64,000 bases of DNA, taken from contig NZ_JAGSOU010000005.1 in the NCBI RefSeq assembly GCF_018139985.1, forward strand, positions 124,001-188,000, written 5' to 3'. A program made the position numbers and the translations under genes. The stretch comes from Actibacterium sp. MT2.3-13A. GTDB taxonomy: Bacteria; Pseudomonadota; Alphaproteobacteria; Rhodobacterales; Rhodobacteraceae. Shown piece after piece: positions 17,623-26,540 of this stretch (its first letter is position 1; every line of letters starts with the position of its first letter). Under the pieces are notes generated by a model. It saw only the letters and a program-made list of their open reading frames with translations, had not been told where the DNA came from and searched no databases.

Positions 17623-18333
17623 TCAGCCTCCGCGCCCGCGCAGGTGACGGAGGTATTCGGGCAGATGCCCGATGTCGGGCAGCACCGCGTCGGCGAGATC
17701 GGCGAGGTCCCCGGCCCGCGCCGGGCCGGTCAGCACCGCCACCGTGCCCATGCCCGCGGCGCGCCCGGCGGCGAGGTCGTGGCGACTGTCGCCCACCATC
17801 AGCACCGAGGCCGGCGCCAGCCCGGTCACCTCCGCGAAAGCCAGCAGCTGCCCCGGCGCGGGCTTGGCCCCGAAACCCGAGTCGCAGCCGGCGATGAAAT
17901 CGAAGTGCGCATCGACCCCGGCGGCGGCCAGATGGGCGCGCGCCGGCGCCTCGGCGTCGTTGGTGGCGACGCCCAGCTTCAGCCCCATCCCGGCGAGGCG
18001 CGTCATCAGCGCGGCCAGAGGCGCGGCCTCGCGCATCGGCGCGCGGGCGGCTGCGTCATTCATCCGCGCGATCAGCGCGGCGGGGTCGGTGCCAGGCAAC
18101 AGCGGCAGCAGCAGCTCGGCCGCCTCGTCGGGGGTGCCGGCGATCACCGGGCTGTCGGGCGCGAAGAGCCCGGCCTCGAAGCCATAGCCGATCGCGGCGC
18201 CCAGCTCGGCGGCGCGCGCCGTCTCGCCCCCTGCGATCTCCGTCAGGAAGCTCTGCGCCCAGGCGCCCCAGGTCGCCTGGAAATCGAAAAGCGTGCCGTC
18301 CTTGTCGAACAGGATGCCGGTGATCTGCTGCAT
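17623..18333 (-). CDS. HAD family phosphatase
   Basis: A 236-residue haloacid-dehalogenase-fold hydrolase. Motif I is FDKDGTLFD with nucleophile Asp10 and acid/base Asp12. Motif II is VATND, and motif IV is VLMVGDSRHDLAAG. A helical cap of subclass I type lies between motifs I and II. The arrangement is that of phosphoglycolate phosphatase (Gph)-like enzymes, but the substrate cannot be read from sequence. A longer frame to 18483 has no conserved N-terminus; the ATG at 18333 precedes the motif correctly. Confidence 0.88.
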   Translation of the reverse strand: MQQITGILFDKDGTLFDFQATWGAWAQSFLTEIAGGETARAAELGAAIGYGFEAGLFAPDSPVIAGTPDEAAELLLPLLPGTDPAALIARMNDAAARAPMREAAPLAALMTRLAGMGLKLGVATNDAEAPARAHLAAAGVDAHFDFIAGCDSGFGAKPAPGQLLAFAEVTGLAPASVLMVGDSRHDLAAGRAAGMGTVAVLTGPARAGDLADLADAVLPDIGHLPEYLRHLRGRGG

Positions 18334-18409
18334 GGTCTCTCCGCCGCGTGGGTCCGGTCCCGATATGGGCCGGATCGTGCCCCGCCGCAACGGCAAGCCC
18401 GGCCGCGGC

Positions 18410-18688
18410 TCAGGTCCAGTGGGTCTGCGCGCCGCCCGGCAGCGCCTGACACGCCTGCATCGGCGCGGTATAGGGCAGCGCATGGGCGTCGCAGAAGGCC
18501 ATCACCCAGGCGTCGTCCATGGTCAGGAACTCCAGCACCGACAGCAGGAAGCCCGGCTCGTCCGCCCGCGCCCGGAGATCCTCCAGCGCCGCGCCGCTGG
18601 CGCCCAGGAACACCGGCAGCAACTCATCATTGGCCGCCAGCCAGCCCAGCGCCTGCAACGCCAGCGTTTCCGCCTGATCCTGTGTCAT
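18410..18688 (-). CDS. DUF3572 family protein
   Basis: A 92-residue small soluble, mostly helical protein (ALQALGWLAANDELLPVFLG, then DEPGFLLSVLEFLTMDD), matching DUF3572, a family found in alphaproteobacteria. The ATG at 18688 has GGAGGG upstream. It is divergent from the pleD-like gene, a neighbour pairing often seen in Rhodobacterales; no function is known. Confidence 0.8.
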   Translation of the reverse strand: MTQDQAETLALQALGWLAANDELLPVFLGASGAALEDLRARADEPGFLLSVLEFLTMDDAWVMAFCDAHALPYTAPMQACQALPGGAQTHWT

Positions 18689-18791
18689 TTGCAGCCCTCC
18701 GCGCGGCCTCTGAAAGGGTTTGTTAACCCTTCTGCGGCAAAGCTCAACGCGAAAACACGAAATCGAAGGCACCGGCTAGGGAGGCGACACG

Positions 18792-20171
18792 ATGCCCGGG
18801 CGTATCCTCGTCGCGGATGACGTCGCGACCAACCGCATCGTCATGAAGGTCAAGCTTTCCGAGGCCTGCTACGAGGTGCTGCAGGCCGAGGGCGGGCGCC
18901 GCGCGCTGGACCTGGCGCGGGCCGAGCGACCGGATCTGATCCTGATGGACCTGGTGATGCCCGACATGGACGGGATCGCGGTGTGCCGGCAGCTGCGCGC
19001 CGATCCCGCCACCGCCGGGATCCCGGTGATAATGATCACCGCCCAGCGCGACTCGGCCGCGAAGATGCGCGCGCTGAAGGCCGGGGCGGACGATTTCCTG
19101 TCCAAGCCGCTCGACGACGTGATCCTGCTGGCCCGCGTCCGCTCGCTGCTGCGGGCGCGTGAGACCGCGCAGGAACTGGCGCTGCACGACGGCACCCGCC
19201 GCGCGCTGGGGTTTCACGAGGCGCCGCAGGGCTTCGCCATACCGGGGCGGATCGCGCTGGTGGCGCAGCGCCGCGAACTGGCGCTGGGCTGGAAGACCGC
19301 CCTGCAGCCGCACCTGCCCGGCGCCCGTCTGGAGGTGCTGAGCCGGAACGCCGCGCTGGCCCGGCCCGAGGCCGTCAAGGCCCCCGACGTCTATGCCATC
19401 GCCGCCGATCTGGACCGTCCGCGCGCCGGGCTCAGCCTGCTGTCGGACCTTCGCGCCCGCGCGGCCACCCGGCACGCGGCGGTGGTGATGGTGGTCGACG
19501 ACGGTGCGCGCGAAGCCGCGGCGATGGCGCTGGACCTCGGCGCCAGCGACCTGGTCACCGCGCCCTTCGACCCCGAAGAGATGGCCCTGCGCCTGTCCAC
19601 CCAGCTGGCCCGAAAGCAACAGGCCGACCGGCTGCGCGCCTCGGTCAAGGACGGGCTGCGGCTGGCGGTGACCGATCCGCTGACGGGGCTGTTCAACCGC
19701 CGCTACGCACTGCCGCATCTGGCCCGCATCGCCGAACGCGCACGCGCCTCGGGGCGGCCTTTCGCGGTGCTGCTGATCGACCTCGACCGGTTCAAGGCGA
19801 TCAACGACCTCCACGGCCACGCCGCAGGCGACGCGGTGCTGGCGGCGATGGCGCAGCGGCTGACCGCCAACCTGCGCGCCGTCGACCTGACCGCGCGCAT
19901 CGGCGGCGAGGAATTCCTCGTGGTGCTGCCCGACACCGCCCTGGACGAGGCCGCCGCCACCGCCGAGCGGCTGCGCGCGCGCATCAACGCCACGCCGGTG
20001 CCGCTGCCCGGCGGCGCCGGGGCGCTGTCGGTCAGCGCCAGCATCGGGCTCGCGCTGTCCGAGGACGGGGCGGGCTGCGTCGACGCGCTGCTCGCCCGCG
20101 CCGACCGCGCGCTCTACGCCGCCAAGGCGGAGGGGCGCAACAAGGTGACGGTCAGCTGCCCGGCGGCGTGA
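18792..20171 (+). CDS. pleD: PleD-like response regulator diguanylate cyclase
   Basis: A 459-residue REC-REC-GGDEF protein. The first receiver is complete: Asp9/Asp10, phospho-acceptor Asp53, Lys105. The second (about residues 152-270) lacks the acidic pair and acceptor, as in Caulobacter PleD, where it acts as a dimerisation adaptor. GGEEF is at 371-375 with the RAVD inhibitory site five residues upstream. It should make cyclic di-GMP when phosphorylated. AGGGAGG precedes the ATG. No cognate kinase is adjacent. Confidence 0.95.
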   Translation: MPGRILVADDVATNRIVMKVKLSEACYEVLQAEGGRRALDLARAERPDLILMDLVMPDMDGIAVCRQLRADPATAGIPVIMITAQRDSAAKMRALKAGADDFLSKPLDDVILLARVRSLLRARETAQELALHDGTRRALGFHEAPQGFAIPGRIALVAQRRELALGWKTALQPHLPGARLEVLSRNAALARPEAVKAPDVYAIAADLDRPRAGLSLLSDLRARAATRHAAVVMVVDDGAREAAAMALDLGASDLVTAPFDPEEMALRLSTQLARKQQADRLRASVKDGLRLAVTDPLTGLFNRRYALPHLARIAERARASGRPFAVLLIDLDRFKAINDLHGHAAGDAVLAAMAQRLTANLRAVDLTARIGGEEFLVVLPDTALDEAAATAERLRARINATPVPLPGGAGALSVSASIGLALSEDGAGCVDALLARADRALYAAKAEGRNKVTVSCPAA

Positions 20172-20293
20172 GGGGCGGCGGCGCGTCCCCGTTGGCGTAG
20201 AGCACCAAAAGCGCCTCGTCCGAGCCCTCGCTTTTCGGGCCGAGGGCCGTGTCCCCCCTGCTCGGCCCTGGCGGTTTCGCCGCGCAACTGCAA

Positions 20294-20329
20294 TCTCCCG
20301 TCCCCCAGGCCGCCCCTGGGGACGAGAGA
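20294..20329. terminator. Hairpin between convergent genes
   Basis: CGTCCCC(C)AGG and CCTGGGGACG pair with one bulge and a five-base loop, extended by TCTC/GAGA after one mismatch. It sits between the pleD-like gene and the convergent EF-hand gene. There is no T-run, so it may be a Rho-assisted or 3'-protecting structure. Confidence 0.5.
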
Positions 20330-20342
20330 TCTGTCACCGCGC

Positions 20343-21137
20343 TTACGGACGGCCGGCCCGGCCACGCATCGGCCCGAAGGCGTCCCGGGCGGCCTCGAAC
20401 TCCTCCTTGCTGATCGCGCCGTCGCCATCGGCATCCATCCGGTCGAACAGCCAGCCCCTGCCGGGCGCGGCCGTCAGCTCCTCGGCGCTCAGCAGGCCGT
20501 CGCCGTTCTGATCGCGCATCTCGATCATGGCCTCCGCGCGGTCTTCAGACATCCCGCCGCGCGGGCCTTCGCCGCGGCCTTCCTCCCAGAACGGTCCGCC
20601 CTGCCAGCCGCCGTAGGGGAAGCCGTGCATCATCGGTCCCATATGGCCCATCATCGGCCCCATATGGCCGTAGCCATGATCGTCGCCGCAACCAAATCCC
20701 GGGCCAAAGCCATAGCCGTGCCCGTGCCAGTGCCCGAACTCGTGACCATCGCCGGGGCCAAAGCCACAGCCATAGCCGTAGCCGGCGCCGAAGCCACCGC
20801 GCCGGTCATCGGCGCGGCGGCGCCGGTCATCGTCATCATCGTCGTCATCGTCGTCGCGGTCCCAGCCGCGCCCCATGCCCAGTTCGTCGCTGCCCAGCGC
20901 GCCGTCGCCGTCCGCGTCCATCGCCGCAAACCGGGCCTCGGCGGCGGCGCGGTATTCCTCCAGCGTCACCTTGCCGTCGCCGTCTGCGTCCAGTCCCCCG
21001 AACGCCATCGGCCCCGGGCCGTAGCCGCCCATGCGGCCCTGCTGCATGCCCTGCGCCGCCGCCGGCACCGCGCCCGCCACCAGCGCCGCGCCAAGGGCCA
21101 ACGCCGGAAATCCACCGAGAAAGAACTTGCGTGTCAT
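20343..21137 (-). CDS. Secreted four-EF-hand protein with His/Gly-rich insert
   Basis: A 264-residue protein with a signal peptide (residues 1-28, cleavage near VPAAAQ). Canonical calcium loops start with DADGDGKVTLEE (50-61) and DADGDGALGSDE (74-85). A second pair is DQNGDGLLSAEE (209-220) and DADGDGAISKEE (235-246). Between the pairs lie ten consecutive aspartates (95-104), an Arg/Asp stretch, and a Gly/His/Met-rich region (115-185) with repeated HMGPMM and GHGYGFGPG units. Calcium binding is supported by the loops. The His/Met insert could bind copper, nickel or zinc. GGAGG precedes the ATG; frames extending to 21266 lack a signal peptide at their start. Confidence 0.85.
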   Translation of the reverse strand: MTRKFFLGGFPALALGAALVAGAVPAAAQGMQQGRMGGYGPGPMAFGGLDADGDGKVTLEEYRAAAEARFAAMDADGDGALGSDELGMGRGWDRDDDDDDDDDDRRRRADDRRGGFGAGYGYGCGFGPGDGHEFGHWHGHGYGFGPGFGCGDDHGYGHMGPMMGHMGPMMHGFPYGGWQGGPFWEEGRGEGPRGGMSEDRAEAMIEMRDQNGDGLLSAEELTAAPGRGWLFDRMDADGDGAISKEEFEAARDAFGPMRGRAGRP

Positions 21138-21356
21138 GTCATTCCCTCCTGAGTCTGGTCTGTTGCAGCGCAAGGCATTTGCCTTGCGCCCTGCACGCAT
21201 CACGCAGCATGACACGATTTCGGTCGCCACCCGTGTCACTTTCGCGACATCCCGCCGCATGGACATCCCGCCCCCTGTGAGCCCGCCAATAACCTGTTAG
21301 AGTGGCCACGGCGCATGGAGGGGTGCGCCACCGGAAAACAGGTACAAGGGAAGATC

Positions 21357-21734
21357 ATGGACGAGGTGATGGAACGGCCGATGCGGCCTGCGCTGATGCG
21401 CGGCTGGCGGCGACGCTGCCCCAATTGCGGCGCGGGACCGATGCTCAGCGGCTATCTGAAGGTGCGCGACACCTGCCCCGTCTGCCACGAAGAGCTCTGT
21501 CACCACCGCGCCGACGACGGCCCCGCCTATCTGACGATCCTGATCGTCGGCCACCTGATGGCCCCCATCATCCTGTGGACCTTCACCGCCTTCCGCCCCG
21601 ACCCGCTGGTCCTCGCGGCGATCTTCACGGTTGGCTGCGTCGCGCTTTCGCTCTACCTTCTGCCCCGACTGAAGGGGGCATTGGTGGCACTGCAATGGGC
21701 GAAACGCATGCACGGCTTCGGGGGCCAGAGCTGA
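21357..21734 (+). CDS. DUF983 zinc-ribbon membrane protein
   Basis: A 125-residue protein with CPNCG and CPVCH (a four-cysteine zinc ribbon) near the N-terminus and two hydrophobic helices after it, the DUF983 layout. The start at 21357 follows AAGGGAAG. Its last 40 bases overlap the start of the NUDIX gene in another frame, so the two are probably co-translated. Its cellular role is unknown. Confidence 0.85.
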   Translation: MDEVMERPMRPALMRGWRRRCPNCGAGPMLSGYLKVRDTCPVCHEELCHHRADDGPAYLTILIVGHLMAPIILWTFTAFRPDPLVLAAIFTVGCVALSLYLLPRLKGALVALQWAKRMHGFGGQS

Positions 21735-22411
21735 CCGAGACGGACAAATCCGCGCTCCGCGATGCCGCGACGGTGATCATGCTGCGCGACGCGTCCACCA
21801 CGCCGCGGGTCCTGATGGGCCAGCGCGGCGCCTCCGCCGCCTTCATGCCCAACAAGTTCGTCTTTCCCGGCGGCGCGGTGGACGCGGTCGACGCCACGGT
21901 GCCGCTGGCCTGCCCGCTCAACTCCGATTGCGACACCCGCCTACGCGCCATGGCCGACCCGGCGCTTGCCCCTGCCATCATCGCCGCCGGCATCCGTGAG
22001 GTGTGGGAGGAAACCGGCCTCCTGCTCGGCCGCCCGGGCGACTGGCCCATGGAGGCGCCGAAAGGCTGGCGCGGCTTCGCCCGCACCGGCCACCTGCCCT
22101 CGCCCGAGGGCTTCCACTTCATCTTCCGCGCCATCACCCCGCCGGGCCGCCCGCGCCGCTTCGACGCGCGCTTCTTCTTGGTCGAGGCCGAGGCGGTGAC
22201 CGGCGATCTCGACGATTTCTCGCGCGCCGAGGACGAGCTTTCCTGCCTGCAATGGATTCCGCTCGACGAGGTGCGCCACTTCAACCTGCCCTTCATCACC
22301 GAGGTCGTTCTGGCCGAGGTCGCCGGCCTGCTGAAGACCGGCCTGCCGCCGCGCTCGGTGCCGTTCTTCAACAACGCCGGCGCGCGCTCCGAATTCCTGC
22401 GCCTGACCTGA
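21695..22411 (+). CDS. NUDIX hydrolase
   Basis: A 238-residue NUDIX-fold protein. FPGGAVDAVDA and AGIREVWEETGLLLG form the NUDIX box, split by an insertion of about 30 residues, as in NUDT19/CoA-pyrophosphatase-like members. The REVWEE metal-binding core is intact. It probably hydrolyses a nucleoside diphosphate-linked substrate, possibly an acyl-CoA; the substrate is not determinable here. It overlaps the DUF983 gene by 40 bases. A 3'-end element begins two bases after the stop. Confidence 0.85.
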   Translation: MGETHARLRGPELTETDKSALRDAATVIMLRDASTTPRVLMGQRGASAAFMPNKFVFPGGAVDAVDATVPLACPLNSDCDTRLRAMADPALAPAIIAAGIREVWEETGLLLGRPGDWPMEAPKGWRGFARTGHLPSPEGFHFIFRAITPPGRPRRFDARFFLVEAEAVTGDLDDFSRAEDELSCLQWIPLDEVRHFNLPFITEVVLAEVAGLLKTGLPPRSVPFFNNAGARSEFLRLT

Positions 22412-22413
22412 GC

Positions 22414-22435
22414 CTTCTTCTTGGCGAAAATACTC
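22414..22435 (+). repeat. 3'-end element, copy 4
   Basis: CTTCTTCTTGG, CGA, AAATACTC. It begins two bases after the NUDIX stop, in the same sense. The next gene is convergent. Confidence 0.8.
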
Positions 22436-22466
22436 AAGATCCCTCCCGCGCAGCCGGACGCCGCGC

Positions 22467-23369
22467 TCAGAGGGTCAGGATCAGCAGAACGATGCTGGCG
22501 CTCAAGAGCCCCATCGCCAGCAATTCGCGCCCCGAGGTCTTCTCGCGGAACACGAAGACCGTGGCGGCAAAGCTGAACAGCAACTCGATCTGGCCCAGCG
22601 CCTTCACATAGGCCGCCTTTTGCAGGGTGAAGGCCAGGAACCAGCCCAGCGACCCCAGCATCGAGGTGATCCCGACCAGCCCCGCCACGCGCCAGCTCGC
22701 CAGCACCCGGCCGATCTCGCCCGGCTCGCGCCAGCCCAGCCACAGCGCCATGGCGGCACTCTGGCTCGCCGTCACCACCGCCAGCGTGAAGGCCGCGCGC
22801 AGGAACACGTCGTCGAGCCCCAGCGCCAGCGACGCGCCGCGATAGCCGGTGGCCGAGACCGCGAACAGCACCCCCGACAGCAGCCCCAGCCCCGCCGCGC
22901 GGTTGAGGATGCGCCGGTGCCACGCGCCCCCGCCGCCCGGCGGGTCCGACAGCAGCACCACGCCGGCGAAGCCCACCAGGATCGCCATCAGCCCCGGCCC
23001 CGAGACCCCCTCGCCCAGCACCACCAGCCCGACCAGCGCGGTCTGCAGCACCTCGGTCTTCTTGAAGGTGATGCCGACCGCGAAGTTGCGCTCGGAAAAC
23101 AGCGCCACCACGCAGAGCGTGGCCAGGATCTGGGTCAGCGCCCCGCTCAGCGCGAAGGCCCAGAACGCCGCCCCCGGCACCGGCAGCGCCTGCCCGGTCG
23201 CGCCCAGATAGGCCGCCACCATCGCCGCCACCAGCGGCGCGGAATAGACGAAGCGGGCAAACGTGGCCCCTGCGGTCGACAGCCGCGTGGCCTTGAGATG
23301 CCTTTGCAGCATGAAGCGCAGGTTTTGCACGAAGGCCGCGGCGATGGTTATGGGGATCCACAATGTCAT
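22467..23369 (-). CDS. EamA/DMT family transporter
   Basis: A 300-residue inner-membrane protein with about ten hydrophobic helices in two repeats, the drug/metabolite transporter layout. The C-terminal half ends with the helix-rich IELLFSFAATVFVFREK segment typical of the family. The start at 23369 was chosen because the first helix (LWIPITIAAAFVQ) begins right after it. It is the last gene of a leftward run that includes the carnitine dehydrogenase fusion. The substrate is unknown. Confidence 0.82.
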   Translation of the reverse strand: MTLWIPITIAAAFVQNLRFMLQRHLKATRLSTAGATFARFVYSAPLVAAMVAAYLGATGQALPVPGAAFWAFALSGALTQILATLCVVALFSERNFAVGITFKKTEVLQTALVGLVVLGEGVSGPGLMAILVGFAGVVLLSDPPGGGGAWHRRILNRAAGLGLLSGVLFAVSATGYRGASLALGLDDVFLRAAFTLAVVTASQSAAMALWLGWREPGEIGRVLASWRVAGLVGITSMLGSLGWFLAFTLQKAAYVKALGQIELLFSFAATVFVFREKTSGRELLAMGLLSASIVLLILTL

Positions 23370-23440
23370 GCCGCCACTCTGCACGGAGCGGGGCAATTGT
23401 CGAGCCTGGACAATGGCCTGCGCGCGCGGCCCGGCTGGAA

Positions 23441-24808
23441 TCAGTGCCCCTGCCCCACCGCCCGGCCCACGCCACGGGGCCGCGGCAGCGCCGCGTGGGC
23501 CGCCGCGATCTCGGCCAGCCTGCCGGCCACATGCGGCGCGGGGGGCGCGGCGCGGCGGGTCTTCAGGCTGACATGCAGCAGCATGTGCTCGCCCGTAGCC
23601 AGCAGCGTGTCGCCGGAGTGTATCTGGTGGAAGAGGTGCATCCTCTTGCCCTCCGCGCCCAGGCACAGCGTCTCCACCCGCAGGGCCGCGCCTGCATGTA
23701 CCTCCATCAGGTGGCGGATATGGGTCTCGACCGTGAAGAAGCTGCCGCCCGAGGCGAGGTATTCGGCGTCGACGCCGATGATCTCCATGAAACGGTCGGT
23801 GGCGTCCGCAAAGGCCTGCAGATAGCGGCTTTCGGTCATGTGGCCGTTGTAATCGGTCCAGTCGAGCGGCACCGCATGTTCCGAGGTCACGATCGGGCGC
23901 GCAATGTCGATTTCCGGCAGCGGCCTGGCACCATCGACGCGGTTCAGATGCGCCCCCGCGCCCCGGTCGGCCCATTTCAGCGCCCGCAGCATCGCCACCA
24001 GAGCGGCGTCGCGGGTCTGCGCCAGCCCGCGCCCGGGCGGCGCATCGGGCGGGGCGGCGAGGGGCTCCGACACTTCATCGAACGGCTCGGACGTCAGGTC
24101 CGCGGCGATCCCGCGGGTCTCGAACGGGCCCATCTGCGCCCAGCGCAGGCCCGGCCCCATGCGGATCGCCGCATCGATCTGCTGCGGGGTGGCGATGCCG
24201 TCGCGCACCAGCCCCAGCGCCTCGCGCCACAGCGCCTCCTCCAGGCGCTCGGCGATCCGGTCTTCGCTCTCGGCCGTGACGTGCAGTGGGAACATGCCCA
24301 GCCCCTGCAAGACCTCTTCGGCGCGCGCGACCATCTCGGGCGGGTTCGCCGGGCTCACCGACAGTTCCACCAGCGGCAGCAGGTAGACCGGGTCGACAGG
24401 ATGCGCGCCCAGGATCTGCGCCGGCGTCGTGGCGCAGCCTTGCAGGGCCGCGGGCGTGAACCGCGCGCTGGAGGAGGCGATCACCGCGCCGTCGCGGCAA
24501 TGCGCCTGGATCTTCTGGTAGACCTTGCGCTTCAGCGCCAGACGCTCGGGCAGGCTTTCCTGGATCCAGGCGGCGCCCGCGACGGCCTCGGACAGGACGG
24601 CGGGAAAGCTCAGCCCGCCCTCGGGCGGCAGGGGCCGGTCGGACAGACCGGGCAGTGCGCGGCGGGCGTCTTCCAGCACCGCGCCCACCCTGCGCTCCGC
24701 CTCGGGATCGGTATCGAAAACCCGCACATCCCAGCCCGACAGCAGAAACCGCGCCGCCCAGCCGGCGCCGATCACGCCCGCGCCGATGATGGCCGCTGCC
24801 CGTGTCAT
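23441..24808 (-). CDS. Carnitine 3-dehydrogenase fused to thioesterase
   Basis: A 455-residue two-domain protein. The N-terminal 3-hydroxyacyl-CoA-dehydrogenase-like part has the NAD loop GAGVIGAGWA, then HPVDPVYLLPLVELS, the form of the active-site His motif seen in L-carnitine dehydrogenases. The C-terminal 140 residues are a hot-dog thioesterase (DWTDYNGHMTESRYLQAF). Such fusions occur in alphaproteobacterial carnitine degradation, where 3-dehydrocarnitine is made and a betainyl-thioester is later hydrolysed. ATG at 24808. The downstream neighbour is an EamA transporter. No CoA-transferase or cleavage enzyme gene is adjacent. Confidence 0.82.
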   Translation of the reverse strand: MTRAAAIIGAGVIGAGWAARFLLSGWDVRVFDTDPEAERRVGAVLEDARRALPGLSDRPLPPEGGLSFPAVLSEAVAGAAWIQESLPERLALKRKVYQKIQAHCRDGAVIASSSARFTPAALQGCATTPAQILGAHPVDPVYLLPLVELSVSPANPPEMVARAEEVLQGLGMFPLHVTAESEDRIAERLEEALWREALGLVRDGIATPQQIDAAIRMGPGLRWAQMGPFETRGIAADLTSEPFDEVSEPLAAPPDAPPGRGLAQTRDAALVAMLRALKWADRGAGAHLNRVDGARPLPEIDIARPIVTSEHAVPLDWTDYNGHMTESRYLQAFADATDRFMEIIGVDAEYLASGGSFFTVETHIRHLMEVHAGAALRVETLCLGAEGKRMHLFHQIHSGDTLLATGEHMLLHVSLKTRRAAPPAPHVAGRLAEIAAAHAALPRPRGVGRAVGQGH

Positions 24809-24912
24809 GTGCCTTCCCCCTCTGGCCCCGCGCTCCGAAGGCCCGGGCCCGTTCCGGCTCCAGCTTGGGCGGGAATGGGGCGCGTGGGCAAGCGCCGCGT
24901 GGCCACCCGGCC

Positions 24913-25956
24913 TCAGAACGGCATCGGGTGCGCCTTGTAGGCGGCCTCGATATCGTCGAGCACCTCCTGCGACAGGGTCAGATCGGCCGCGCCCAGCACG
25001 GTGTCGAGCTGCGCCAGAGAGGTCGCGCCGATGATCGGGATCACCGGGAAGGGCCGCGACATCACGAAGGCGATCGCCATCTGCACCGGGTCCAGCCCGT
25101 GATCGTTGGCGATGCCGAGATAGGCCGAGACCGCCTCCCACACCCGCGGGGTGATGCGCCCGCCAAGGTTGGCGTTCAGCGCCCGGCGCGTGCCCTCGGG
25201 CGTCACGTCGCCCGCGTATTTGCCCGACAGAAGGCCCGCCGCCAGCGGCGTGTAGGCCAGAAGGGTGACGTCTTCGTTCACCCCCAACTCGGCCATGTCG
25301 AGATCGTAGAGCCGGCAGAGCAGCGAATATTCGTTCTGCACCGACTGCACCCGCGGCAGGCCGCGCTGTTCGGCGATGCGCAGCCATTGCGCGGTGCCCC
25401 AGGCGGTTTCGTTGGACAGGCCGAAATGGCGGATCTTGCCGGCCTCGACCAGGTCCTGCAGCGTCTCCAGCGCCTCGTTCATGTGCTCGATCGTCCGGGC
25501 GCGGTTCTGCCCCGAGGGGTCGTAGCCCCAGCATTTGCGGAAATGGTAGGAGCCGCGGTTCGGCCAGTGGAACTGGTAAAGGTCGATCACGTCGGTCTTC
25601 AGCCGCCTCAGCGAGCCCTCGACCGCCGACAGGATGCGCGCACGGCTGATCTCGGGACCGCCGGGCACCGCGTTCGAGCCCTCGCCGGTGATCTTGGTGG
25701 CGATCACCACCTCGTCGCGCCGGCCGGTCCGGGCCAGCCATTCGCCGATGACCTCCTCGGTGCGGCCGGCGGTCTCGGCCGAGACCGGGTTGACCGGATA
25801 CATCTCGGCTGTGTCGATGAAATTGACCCCGCGGTCGAGGGCCATGTCGATCTGCGCATGGCCCTCTTCCATCGTGTTCTGCGTGCCCCAGGTCATCGAG
25901 CCCAGGCAGATCTCGGAAACGCTGATTTCGCTGCGGCCGAGTGTAACGTGCTTCAT
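24913..25956 (-). CDS. Aldo/keto reductase
   Basis: A 347-residue NADPH-dependent oxidoreductase of the AKR fold, close in layout to E. coli Tas. The catalytic tetrad region includes GVNFIDTAEMYPV (Asp, Tyr), EVVIATKI (Lys) and DVIDLYQFHWPNR (His). The cofactor end is present in IPIIGATSLAQLD. The start at 25956 is the ATG before the conserved MKHVTLGRSEISVSEICLG. It lies 104 bases upstream of the carnitine dehydrogenase gene on the same strand; a shared role is possible but unproven. Confidence 0.88.
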   Translation of the reverse strand: MKHVTLGRSEISVSEICLGSMTWGTQNTMEEGHAQIDMALDRGVNFIDTAEMYPVNPVSAETAGRTEEVIGEWLARTGRRDEVVIATKITGEGSNAVPGGPEISRARILSAVEGSLRRLKTDVIDLYQFHWPNRGSYHFRKCWGYDPSGQNRARTIEHMNEALETLQDLVEAGKIRHFGLSNETAWGTAQWLRIAEQRGLPRVQSVQNEYSLLCRLYDLDMAELGVNEDVTLLAYTPLAAGLLSGKYAGDVTPEGTRRALNANLGGRITPRVWEAVSAYLGIANDHGLDPVQMAIAFVMSRPFPVIPIIGATSLAQLDTVLGAADLTLSQEVLDDIEAAYKAHPMPF

Positions 25957-26019
25957 GTCTGTCCCCCTGACGGTTCGGGGGGAGACAGTAATCACGTCAG
26001 GACCGAGGGCAAGACCCGG

Positions 26020-26454
26020 TTACGGCCGGATGTAGGAATATCCCTGCTGCTGCAACTCCACCAGGCGCACCACGCCCGAGGGCACGACCTTGGCCTCTTC
26101 CAGCAGCTGGACGTCCTGGCCCGCCTTCTCGCTCATCTTGCGCAGCGTGTTGCCGCAGGCCGCGAAGGACAGGCCCTCCACCTCCAGCGACATGGCGGCG
26201 ATGCGGTCGGCCACCGGGCTCTTGCCGGCGACATACATGTTCAGGCCGGGGCCATAGGCAACCACCTCGATCACGGCGCTGTCGCCCTGGCTTTTGTAGA
26301 AGGCGGCGACATTGGCGACGTTGTTCAGCGCCATGTTCATGACGGCCGGATCGTTCTGGTCGACATGGATCGCGATGTGATGCGTGGCGCCCTCGGCATG
26401 GGCGCCCACGGCGGAAAGCGCCGCCAGAGCGGCGGCTGCGATGACGTTCTTCAT
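26020..26454 (-). CDS. Periplasmic DsrE-like protein
   Basis: A 144-residue protein with a signal peptide (MKNVIAAAALAALSAVGAHA, cleavage at about residue 20). The mature part (HIAIHVDQNDPAVMNMALNN, then VVAYGPGLNMY) matches the DsrE/DsrF-like fold. One cysteine in LSFAACGNTLRKM sits at the position where sulfur-carrying DsrE relatives have theirs. A sulfur or thiol role in the periplasm is inferred only. The GAGGATC before the ATG is a good ribosome site. Confidence 0.78.
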   Translation of the reverse strand: MKNVIAAAALAALSAVGAHAEGATHHIAIHVDQNDPAVMNMALNNVANVAAFYKSQGDSAVIEVVAYGPGLNMYVAGKSPVADRIAAMSLEVEGLSFAACGNTLRKMSEKAGQDVQLLEEAKVVPSGVVRLVELQQQGYSYIRP

Positions 26455-26540
26455 TAGATCCTCCCTAGCGCAGGGTTCCCTCTCCTGCGGAGGGTTAGCC
26501 TAACATCTCTTTTTTCGTCTTGTCTGCCCCTGATCGTTGA

